DNA of 14,438 nucleotides, taken from Rhodobacteraceae bacterium UBA996 (GTDB taxonomy: Bacteria; Pseudomonadota; Alphaproteobacteria; Rhodobacterales; Rhodobacteraceae). The position numbers and the translations under genes are program-made. The notes beneath the pieces were generated by a model. That model was not told the origin of the DNA. It did not search any database and was given only the letters and a program-made list of their open reading frames with translations. The stretch is taken from positions 1 through 14,438 of the forward strand of contig DBBA01000191.1 in the NCBI GenBank assembly GCA_002291955.1. The letters are read 5' to 3'. Below, in pieces: positions 1-5,135 of this stretch. Position 1 is the stretch's first letter; each line of letters opens with the position of its first letter.

Positions 1-317
1 TCGGTGCGGCGGCGGTTGGTCTTGGCCAGTTCGCGTTCCACGACCATCTGCGTGGCGATGCCCGCGTGGTCGGTCCCCGGCTGCCACAGCGTGTCGAAGC
101 CGCGCATCCGGTGCCAGCGCGTCAGGATGTCCATCAGCGTGTTGTTGAACGCGTGGCCGACGTGCAGGGCGCCGGTCACGTTCGGCGGCGGGATGACGAT
201 GCAGAACGGGTCCGCCCCGGGGCGCGCGTTGGCCCCGGCGCGAAAGGCCTGGGCGTCGTCCCACAGGGCCGAGATGCGGGGCTCGGCGCTGGCGGCGTCA
301 AAGGTCTTGTCCATCAT
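1..317 (-). CDS. valS: Valyl-tRNA synthetase, N-terminal part (cut by window edge)
   Basis: This is the first 105 codons of a class I aminoacyl-tRNA synthetase that charges tRNA-Val with valine in the cytoplasm; the rest lies beyond base 1. The sequence shows the class I signature at residues 43-56 (PPPNVTGALHVGHA), with the HIGH-type tetrad H52-V-G-H55, followed by GTDHAGIATQ at 81-90, which is typical of the ValRS/IleRS/LeuRS group. The PPPNVTGxLHxGHAF form is specific to valyl enzymes. Two in-frame ATG codons open the gene (317 and 314); no strong ribosome site favours either, so the outer one is given. A short GC hairpin separates it from the membrane protein gene upstream on the same strand. 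The identification is firm; only the exact start is uncertain. Confidence 0.95.
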   Translation of the reverse strand, partial: MMDKTFDAASAEPRISALWDDAQAFRAGANARPGADPFCIVIPPPNVTGALHVGHAFNNTLMDILTRWHRMRGFDTLWQPGTDHAGIATQMVVERELAKTNRRRT

Positions 318-375
318 CGGCGGCCCCCTGCGGCTGGTCGTCCGGGGGTGTAGCGAAGCCCCACGCCAAGGGGAA

Positions 376-388
376 GGGCGGCGCGCCC
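376..388 (-). terminator. Possible weak terminator hairpin after the seven-helix membrane gene
   Basis: Just past the stop codon at 390, on the minus strand, GGGCG and CGCCC form a five-pair stem with a three-base loop, followed by TTCCCCTT. The stem is short and the T-run is broken, so this is a weak candidate. It would separate the membrane-protein operon from valS. Read-through into valS is also possible. Confidence 0.25.
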
Positions 389-389
389 G

Positions 390-1232
390 TCAGCCGAGGG
401 CGGGCAGGAAAGGCTGCCCCGCCTGTGCCTGCAGGAAGGTGCCCGCGACCAGCGCCGTCCAGCCCGCCGCCCCCGCCCAGACCAGCGCGCGGCCCGCGCC
501 GTCGGGCAGGCGCAGGGCGACCAGGCCCAGAAGCGGCAGCGCGTGCATCGCGTGGGTGGCGAGGAAATGCGCCACGCGCAGGTCGCCGACCTCGCGCGAC
601 CAGCCCATGACGGGCAGCATGGCGCCGGTGACGGGCGTGCCGACGTGGTGCGACAGGGTCTGGGACATGGCCCCGGCCACGACCACCGTCAGGACGAAGG
701 TCAGGACCAGCCCCAGCGCCACCGACAGGCGCAGCGCCGGGGGCAGGCCGGTCGCGGGGTTGCGCCAGATCGCCAGGCCCATGACCAGCGTGGCCGAGGT
801 CAGCGTGACCGCGGCGATCCCCATGGCTGCATAGAGCGCCGCCATCGCGGGGGTCCCGACATTGAAGTGCGACCCCGTGCCGAACATCGCCGCACCGCCG
901 ATCCAGGCCATCTCGGCCAGGATCGCCAGCGCCACGACCCAAGCGTAGATGCGCCACCACCGCCGCCCGGTCGTCCCCGCGGGCATCCAGCGCGCGAAGA
1001 GCGCCAGCGTCAGCAGGTAGAGCGACAGCGAGACCGCGAATTTCGCGGGCTTCACCCAGACATCCACGCCCTGGAACATGCGGGGGTCCACCGCCATCGC
1101 GGCGAACAGCGGGACAGTCGCCATCGCGAGGAGAAGGCCCAGTGCGGTGAACACCGGCGCATCCGCCATCAGGCGGCGCAGGATTGCCGGGCCGGGGGCG
1201 ACGGGCGGGGCCGCAAGGTCGAAGGCGGTCAT
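390..1232 (-). CDS. Seven-helix integral membrane protein of unknown function
   Basis: A 280-residue, very hydrophobic protein with about seven predicted membrane segments (roughly 26-48, 63-81, 95-114, 129-153, 168-190, 217-240 and 248-267). I recognise it only as a conserved uncharacterised bacterial family, from memory of its motifs: WVKPAKF at 59-65, SHFN at 121-124, SHHVG at 194-198, and a GWSRE..GDLR..HF...H..H block at 210-230. The last block is rich in histidines near or inside helices, so a metal, heme or pigment ligand role is conceivable but unproven. It starts six bases after the stop of the ABA4-like gene, and its ribosome site (GGGAG) overlaps that stop, so the two are almost certainly co-transcribed and coupled. 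No signal peptide or enzymatic domain is visible. Confidence 0.85.
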   Translation of the reverse strand: MTAFDLAAPPVAPGPAILRRLMADAPVFTALGLLLAMATVPLFAAMAVDPRMFQGVDVWVKPAKFAVSLSLYLLTLALFARWMPAGTTGRRWWRIYAWVVALAILAEMAWIGGAAMFGTGSHFNVGTPAMAALYAAMGIAAVTLTSATLVMGLAIWRNPATGLPPALRLSVALGLVLTFVLTVVVAGAMSQTLSHHVGTPVTGAMLPVMGWSREVGDLRVAHFLATHAMHALPLLGLVALRLPDGAGRALVWAGAAGWTALVAGTFLQAQAGQPFLPALG

Positions 1233-1238
1233 GGCGGC

Positions 1239-1670
1239 TTACTCCCGCTGGGGCGCGCGCAGGGACAGGACCGCCCGCAGCGCAAGGAACAGGATCAGGC
1301 CCGCGGGCCCGAACAGGAAGGTCAGCAGCAGGCTGGGCAGGATCATAAGGTGCGCGATGCCCTCGGCCTGCGCGGTGCGGACGATCCAGCCGCCCACGAA
1401 CAGGTCGAAGGCCAGGTAGTGCACCCATCCCGCCAGCGCGACGCCCGGGTGGTCGAACAGGGCCATCACGTCGGGCAGGCTGCCGAAGCCGCCGCTGGCG
1501 GATGTCCAGAAGGCAAGCACAAGCGCGACGTAGCCCGTCGACAGGATCGCCGGAATGACCAGCCCCGCCACCGGCACGACCAGCCGGGGTGCAAGGGGGT
1601 GGGCGACCAGCATCAGCCAGCCCGCCATCGCCAGCGGGTTTGCGACCTGGAACAGGGTTTCGGGGGACAT
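1239..1670 (-). CDS. ABA4-like (DUF4281) membrane protein
   Basis: A 143-residue membrane protein with about four helices. The family hallmarks are ANPLAMAGWLML near the N terminus (10-21), GWVHYLAFDLFVGGW at 81-95 and FLFGPAGLILFLALR at 118-132. These match the DUF4281/ABA4-like family, named after plant ABA4, a chloroplast protein needed for neoxanthin formation. The bacterial members have no established reaction, so a carotenoid role here is only an inference from the family name. It is the first gene of a minus-strand pair with the seven-helix protein. A divergent TetR-family regulator starts about 100 bases upstream, and an operator-like palindrome lies only 12 bases before this ATG, so repression by that TetR protein is likely. 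No strong Shine-Dalgarno sequence precedes the start. Confidence 0.85.
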   Translation of the reverse strand: MSPETLFQVANPLAMAGWLMLVAHPLAPRLVVPVAGLVIPAILSTGYVALVLAFWTSASGGFGSLPDVMALFDHPGVALAGWVHYLAFDLFVGGWIVRTAQAEGIAHLMILPSLLLTFLFGPAGLILFLALRAVLSLRAPQRE

Positions 1671-1681
1671 GGCGGGCCTAT

Positions 1682-1755
1682 CTTGACGGTGGCAAGATGG
1701 GTGTGTCGTGTCGGACCCGAGTCGGTCAAGCGATATTTTGACAGTGGCAAGATGA
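1682..1755. promoter_or_regulatory. Two tandem operator-like palindromes between tetR and the ABA4-like gene
   Basis: A 17-base element, TTGACRGTGGCAAGATG, occurs at 1683-1699 and again at 1738-1754 with one difference (G or A at the sixth base). The copies start 55 bases apart, close to five helical turns. Each contains an imperfect palindrome, TTGAC-N3-GGCAA, one base short of perfect symmetry. A lone inverted half (GGTCAAG, 1724-1730) lies between them. One copy ends a few bases before the ABA4-like start on the minus strand, and the other sits 17 bases before the tetR start. This is the usual layout for a TetR repressor that controls itself and a divergent operon; binding is inferred, not shown. 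TTGACA within the second copy (1738-1743) could also serve as a -35 box for tetR. Confidence 0.6.
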
Positions 1756-1771
1756 GGCGCTACGGGACGGC

Positions 1772-2452
1772 ATGACCGTCAACGATCACGCCCCGCCAAC
1801 TGCCGCCCCAACTTCTGCTCCGACTTCTTGCCCAACGTCGGCCCCCGCACCTCGGCCGAAGGCGGCCTATCACCACGGGGACCTGCGCGCCGCCCTGCTG
1901 GTCGCGGCCGAGGCCGAGCTGGACGCGCGGGGGATCGAGGAATTCTCGCTGCGCGGGGTGGCGCGGCGGGCCGGGGTCAGCCACGCCGCGCCCGCGCACC
2001 ATTTCGGCGACGCGGGCGGGCTGCTGACCGCGCTGGCGGCGGAGGGGTTCCGGCGGTTCCTGTCCTGCCAGGATGCACGGCAGGCCACGGCCGGACCGTC
2101 CCCCCGCGTGCGGATGCTGGCCGACGGACTGGGGTACATCGACTTTGCCAGGGCGCACCCGGCGCTGTTCCGGCTGGTCTTCGCCTCGGCCCGGCCGGAC
2201 TATGGCGATGCCGAGCTTGGCGCGATCTCGGGCGCGGCCTATGCGCGGCTGGAGGCGGGGGTGCAGGCCGTCGCGCGCGCCGAAGGGCGGGTGGCGACGC
2301 CGGCCGATGTTGCGGCGACCTGGGCCATCGTGCACGGTCTGGCGGAACTGACCGGGGGCGGGCGCCTGTTCGCCCCGGGCGGTGACGCGCCTGCCGACAG
2401 GGATGCCTTCATGGCCGCGATCATCGACCGCTGCCTGCCACCCCCGTGCTGA
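1772..2452 (+). CDS. TetR/AcrR-family transcriptional regulator
   Basis: A 226-residue repressor-type protein. A TetR N-terminal DNA-binding domain runs from about 35 to 95, with the helix-turn-helix at roughly 58-78 (FSLRGVARRAGVSHAAPAHHF). The C-terminal part carries YIDFARAHPALFRLVF (122-137) and WAIVHGLAEL (184-193). The W-x-x-x-HG pattern fits the WHG-type C-terminal ligand-binding domain found in several TetR proteins. The first 33 residues are a low-complexity Pro/Thr/Ser/Ala tail with repeated PTS units, unusual in length but without a convincing alternative in-frame start. The ribosome site is poor. Divergent from the ABA4-like operon, with paired palindromes in between, so it probably regulates that operon and itself. 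The ligand is unknown. It converges on the GAF gene with only six bases between the stop codons. Confidence 0.9.
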   Translation: MTVNDHAPPTAAPTSAPTSCPTSAPAPRPKAAYHHGDLRAALLVAAEAELDARGIEEFSLRGVARRAGVSHAAPAHHFGDAGGLLTALAAEGFRRFLSCQDARQATAGPSPRVRMLADGLGYIDFARAHPALFRLVFASARPDYGDAELGAISGAAYARLEAGVQAVARAEGRVATPADVAATWAIVHGLAELTGGGRLFAPGGDAPADRDAFMAAIIDRCLPPPC

Positions 2453-2458
2453 GATCGG

Positions 2459-2995
2459 TCAGTCCACCCGGCCCCGCCCGAGCATGGGATGGGAGATGGC
2501 CAGATCCGACAGCACCTTGGACATGGCACGCAGCATGATGAGCTGCGTGATGAGCAGGCCCGCGTTGCGCATCGCCCGCATCTCTCCCAGCGTCCAGCGG
2601 TGCGCTGCGGTGGTGCCCGCTGACACCGCGCCGATGATCCGCCCGGTCGGGCCGAGGATCGGGACGCCCAGATATGCCTTGTAGCCGCAGTGGGTGACGA
2701 ACGGGTGGTCGGCCACCCGCGCATCGGCGGGCGCATCGTCGATCACCAGGGGCGCCCCCGTCTCGCGCACGACGGTGGCGAGGCTTTGCGTGATGGACGA
2801 AGCGCGGCGGGTCTTTGCCGCCTCGATCCGCCCGTGGTTGCCGGCGAAGTACAGCCGGTCGCGCGCGTCGTCCAGGATGCCGACGAACATGTGGTCGGCC
2901 CCGACAGCGTCGGACGCCAGTTGCAGGACGGCCGACAGGTCGGCCTGGCTGTTGACGTCAAGCAGGTTCAGGCGCCGCAGATCATCCGGTGACAT
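2459..2995 (-). CDS. Stand-alone GAF-domain protein
   Basis: A 178-residue soluble protein that is essentially one GAF sensory domain (about 15-155). Family-typical features are the N-terminal helix with DLSAVLQLASDAVGADHMFVGILDD, the stretch GAPLVIDDAPADARVADHPFV at about 80-100, and GYKAYLGVPILGPTGRIIGAVS at 104-125. No kinase, cyclase, EAL or DNA-binding domain is attached, so it would act by binding a small molecule, redox signal or partner. The start is the ATG at 2995, which has GGGAGGGG four bases upstream; a TTG one codon earlier is less likely. Its promoter region contains a perfect 16-bp palindrome. What it senses cannot be told from the sequence. Confidence 0.85.
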   Translation of the reverse strand: MSPDDLRRLNLLDVNSQADLSAVLQLASDAVGADHMFVGILDDARDRLYFAGNHGRIEAAKTRRASSITQSLATVVRETGAPLVIDDAPADARVADHPFVTHCGYKAYLGVPILGPTGRIIGAVSAGTTAAHRWTLGEMRAMRNAGLLITQLIMLRAMSKVLSDLAISHPMLGRGRVD

Positions 2996-3048
2996 CAAGC
3001 CCCTCCCAAGGTTTGTTGGCCCAGCAGGTTCTGTTCGCGCAATTCAAG

Positions 3049-3076
3049 GTTGTATGCGATTGTCGACAATCGGCAA
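3049..3076 (-). promoter_or_regulatory. Promoter of the GAF gene with embedded perfect 16-bp palindrome
   Basis: On the minus strand TTGCCG (3076-3071) and TACAAC (3054-3049) are separated by 16 bases and resemble -35 and -10 boxes, about 50 bases before the GAF start codon. A perfect palindrome, CGATTGTCGACAATCG (3057-3072), fills the spacer between them, the classic place for a repressor. The core TTGTCGACAA resembles operators I know for GntR-family (FadR/VanR-like) regulators. No GntR gene is present in this window, so the regulator would be encoded elsewhere. Confidence 0.45.
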
Positions 3077-3080
3077 GGAG

Positions 3081-3114
3081 AAAATTGCAGAATTCCGGCG
3101 TTCTGCGAAATTTT
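3081..3114 (-). terminator. Probable terminator hairpin after the Lrp/AsnC gene
   Basis: AAAATTGCAGAA (3081-3092) and TTCTGC-GA-AATTTT (3101-3114) pair around an eight-base loop, with a two-base bulge. Read on the minus strand, a GCAGAA/TTCTGC stem is followed by AATTTTCT, about 50-80 bases after the Lrp stop. The A/T-rich ends on both sides suggest it could work in either direction. The stem is moderate in strength. Confidence 0.4.
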
Positions 3115-3162
3115 GCTGCCCGGGGGTGCCCGCGGGCCGGACAGGCGGACCGGACCGTCGGA

Positions 3163-3594
3163 TCAGATGGCGCGGTCGAACTTGGTCGCCAGATGCACCA
3201 GCGTCTCGGTGTCGCGCACGCCGTCCACGGCGGCGATGCGCTCGATCACGCCGTCCAGCGCCTCGGTCGTGTCGGCGGCGATCTGCAGGATCAGGTCGCA
3301 GCGCCCGGACGTGGTGTGCACGATCTCGACCTCGGGTATGGCCTTGAGCCGGGTCGCCACGGGCCCCGTGGTGCGGGCGTCCACCTGCATCAGGACGGTC
3401 GCGCGGACACGGCGGACGGTCGCGGTATCGCCCAGCTTGATGGTGTAGCCCGCGATGGTGCCGTTCGCCTCCATCCGTTCGAGCCGGGCCTGCACGGTGG
3501 ACCGGGCGACCTTGAACCGGCGCGCGAGGCGCGAGGTCGAGGTGCTCGAATCCGTTGCGAGCGCCGACAGGATTTTCTGGTCGAGGTCATCCAT
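3163..3594 (-). CDS. Lrp/AsnC-family transcriptional regulator
   Basis: A 143-residue, full-length Lrp/AsnC protein. The N-terminal winged helix (MDDLDQKILSALATDSS, then recognition helix region about 19-40 with ARRFKVARSTVQARLERM) is followed by GTIAGYTIKLG at 45-55 and a C-terminal RAM effector domain (about 64-140), including the family motif SGRCDLILQI at 96-105. Such proteins sense amino acids and bind DNA as dimers or octamers. The open frame extends further upstream to 3930, but the domain begins exactly at the ATG at 3594, and the extension lies in the leader of the divergent decarboxylase, so 3594 is chosen. The divergent position suggests that it controls the decarboxylase gene, perhaps in response to ornithine, lysine or another amino acid; this is inference. 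Confidence 0.92.
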   Translation of the reverse strand: MDDLDQKILSALATDSSTSTSRLARRFKVARSTVQARLERMEANGTIAGYTIKLGDTATVRRVRATVLMQVDARTTGPVATRLKAIPEVEIVHTTSGRCDLILQIAADTTEALDGVIERIAAVDGVRDTETLVHLATKFDRAI

Positions 3595-3640
3595 CGGTTT
3601 GACCGGCTGCTTCGTGAAATTGTAGGGCTGACTGCACGAT

Positions 3641-3689
3641 TTGCCTCTTTCTGTCGGCGAGTTTACCGCCGATATGGGGCCATACACAA
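3641..3689. promoter_or_regulatory. Divergent promoter region between lrp-like gene and decarboxylase
   Basis: On the minus strand TTGTGT (3689-3684) and TAAACT (3665-3660) with an 18-base spacer could drive the Lrp gene. On the plus strand TTGCCT (3641-3646) and TACCGC (3664-3669) with a 17-base spacer could drive the decarboxylase, giving a leader of about 145 bases. Both box pairs match the consensus only partly. Overlapping divergent promoters would let the Lrp protein act on both genes at once. Confidence 0.3.
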
Positions 3690-3821
3690 CCGGGTCCGCG
3701 AGGCGTCGAGCAGACGGGTCCACATGACGCAAACCTGCGTAAGCGGCTCCCATCCCGGGGGCCTTTTGTTTCCCGGGGCAAGAGGTGGCTGCGCCTTGTT
3801 GGCAGATGAAAGGGCACGCCG
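3674..3821 (+). ncRNA. Structured 5' leader of the decarboxylase gene, candidate speF RNA element
   Basis: The roughly 150 bases before the decarboxylase are not explained by a long gene and contain stable hairpins: ACGCA-AACC-TGCGT at 3727-3740, and a CCCGGG/CCCGGG pairing at 3754-3759 with 3772-3777 around a T-rich loop. Alphaproteobacterial ornithine decarboxylase genes are known to carry a conserved leader RNA called speF (Rfam RF00518), so position and gene fit that element. I cannot verify the consensus match by eye. The leader also contains a short open frame (3674-3727, MGPYTTGSARRRADGST), whose TGA overlaps a second ATG at 3724. Together these suggest polyamine- or arginine/ornithine-linked control of decarboxylase translation or termination, which is unproven. 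Confidence 0.4.
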
Positions 3822-4967
3822 ATGGGGCTTTCCAAGACGATCTGGGCGAAACCGTCCGAGTTTCTTCGTGCCTGGCGCCCCGAGCGTCCGGTGCTGTTCT
3901 TCTCGCCCGCGATCCTGCAGGCGACCGCACGCCGGTTCGTGGACGGGTTTCCGGGCCTTGTCACCTACGCGGTGAAGTCGAACCCCGACGAGGTGGTGCT
4001 GGAGAACCTGGTTGCTGCCGGGATCACCGGGTTTGACGTGGCCTCGCCCGCGGAAATCGAGACGATCGCGCGGATCGCGCCCTCGGCCGCGATGCACTAC
4101 AACAATCCGGTGCGGACGCGCGAGGAGATCGCGGTGGCGGTTGCCCACCGTGTCGCATCGTACTCGGTGGACAGCCACACGGAACTGGCCAAGCTGATCG
4201 AGATGGTGCCGGCGGACGGCACCGAGATCACCGTGCGCTTCAAGCTGCCGGTTCAGGGCGCGGCCTACAACTTTGGCGCGAAGTTCGGCGCGACCGCAGA
4301 CAAGGCGGCGGTGCTGCTGCGGGAAGTGGCCGAGGCCGGGTTCATCCCGTCCTTGACGTTCCACCCCGGCACCCAGTGCGCCGATCCGATGGCGTGGGAT
4401 GCCTACATCCGCACGGCGGCCGAGATCGGCCGGACTGCGGGCGTGCGCGTCGTGCGGCTGAACGTGGGCGGCGGGTTCCCGTCGCACCGCCAGGCGGGCG
4501 AGCTGCCGCAGCTGGAGGCGACGTTCGCGCTGATCGACCGGGTGACGGGCGAGGCGTTCGGCGACGACCGCCCGGCGCTGGTGTGCGAACCGGGCCGCGG
4601 CATGGTGGCCGAAAGCTACACCATCGCGGCGCGGGTGAAGGCGATCCGTGACGGCGAGCATGTGTTCCTGAACGACGGTGTCTATGGCGCGTTCTCGGAA
4701 TTCCCGCTGGTGGGGGGGATGGACCGCGTGCAGGTCCTGTCGCCCGAGGGCGCCTGGCGCCGCGGGGATGCCGTCGGCCGGATCGTCTTCGGCCCGACCT
4801 GCGACAGCGTGGACCGGCTGCCGGGCGACGTGATGCTGCCGGGCGACATGGCCGAGGGCGATTATGTCCTGTTCCACGGGATCGGCGCCTACTCGGTGGC
4901 CACCGCGACCCGCTTCAACGGGTTCGGCGACCTGCAGCTGGAGACGGTCTACGCCTTTGCGGCGTGA
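3822..4967 (+). CDS. Fold-type III PLP decarboxylase, probable ornithine decarboxylase
   Basis: A 381-residue pyridoxal-phosphate enzyme of the eukaryotic-type ODC/DAPDC family (alanine racemase-like fold), which would convert ornithine to putrescine in polyamine synthesis. Visible sites are the PLP lysine K52 in YAVKSNPD, HPGTQC at 181-186, the glycine loop GGGFP at 216-220, EPGR at 256-259 (phosphate and pyridine contacts), GPTCDSVD at 324-331 supplying the active-site Cys327 and Asp328 across the dimer, and YSVATATRFNGF at 357-368. The GPTCDxxD form is typical of ornithine or lysine decarboxylases rather than diaminopimelate decarboxylase, and the length (about 380) agrees. The ATG at 3822 follows AAAGGG at good spacing. 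It stands alone, divergent from an Lrp regulator, with a long leader and its own terminator. Lysine or dual specificity cannot be excluded. Confidence 0.88.
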   Translation: MGLSKTIWAKPSEFLRAWRPERPVLFFSPAILQATARRFVDGFPGLVTYAVKSNPDEVVLENLVAAGITGFDVASPAEIETIARIAPSAAMHYNNPVRTREEIAVAVAHRVASYSVDSHTELAKLIEMVPADGTEITVRFKLPVQGAAYNFGAKFGATADKAAVLLREVAEAGFIPSLTFHPGTQCADPMAWDAYIRTAAEIGRTAGVRVVRLNVGGGFPSHRQAGELPQLEATFALIDRVTGEAFGDDRPALVCEPGRGMVAESYTIAARVKAIRDGEHVFLNDGVYGAFSEFPLVGGMDRVQVLSPEGAWRRGDAVGRIVFGPTCDSVDRLPGDVMLPGDMAEGDYVLFHGIGAYSVATATRFNGFGDLQLETVYAFAA

Positions 4968-4981
4968 CCCGTGACGGGCGG

Positions 4982-5027
4982 GCGGGGGCTCTGCCCCCGC
5001 ACCCCCGAGGTACTTGGGCAAGGATGA
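4982..5027 (+). repeat. Dispersed GC hairpin repeat, copy 1
   Basis: A perfect hairpin, GCGGGGGC-TCT-GCCCCCGC (4982-5000), is followed by a conserved tail ACCCCCGAGGTACTTGGGCA then AGGATGA. A second copy, on the minus strand at 8640-8683, has the same stem-loop-tail plan and matches about 21 of 27 tail positions. I associate this type of repeat with intergenic regions of Rhodobacteraceae genomes. It begins 14 bases after the decarboxylase stop, oriented hairpin-first relative to that gene, so it may help end or stabilise the transcript. Confidence 0.75.
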
Positions 5028-5032
5028 AGATC

Positions 5033-5062
5033 GGGCGGTCACAGGACAGTGGCCGCCCTTTT
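5033..5062 (+). terminator. Intrinsic terminator of the decarboxylase gene
   Basis: GGGCGGTCAC (5033-5042) pairs with GTGGCCGCCC (5049-5058) over ten base pairs (one G-T wobble) around an AGGACA loop, followed at once by TTTTCC. This is the best-formed rho-independent terminator in the window. It insulates the decarboxylase from the downstream molybdenum hydroxylase gene, which therefore needs its own promoter. Confidence 0.75.
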
Positions 5063-5078
5063 CCTTGGTCTCGCCCTC

Positions 5079-5106
5079 TGGACACGGGGCGTCCGGCGGC
5101 TACCGT
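5079..5106 (+). promoter_or_regulatory. Candidate promoter of the CoxL-like gene
   Basis: TGGACA (5079-5084, five of six -35 consensus bases) and TACCGT (5101-5106, a poor -10) are 16 bases apart, about 30 bases before the CoxL-like start codon and just after a terminator. A promoter is required here; these boxes are the best I can find, but the -10 match is weak. Confidence 0.3.
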
Positions 5107-5135
5107 GAGGGGTCCGCGCGAGAAGGAGCCCGCCC

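Noticed and set aside
543..1775. A 410-codon plus-strand frame over the membrane-protein pair.
   Set aside because: Low-complexity His/Arg/Gln-rich shadow covering two well-supported minus-strand genes and their promoter region.
3116..3150. A GC-rich stretch after the Lrp gene (minus strand GGGCACCCCCGGGCAGCAAAA) that faintly resembles the tail of the dispersed repeat.
   Set aside because: It lacks the GGGGC-TCT-GCCCC hairpin and the resemblance is limited to a few bases, so it was not called a third copy.
3595..3930. N-terminal extension of the Lrp frame up to 3930.
   Set aside because: The Lrp domain begins exactly at the ATG at 3594 and the extension overlaps the decarboxylase start and leader.
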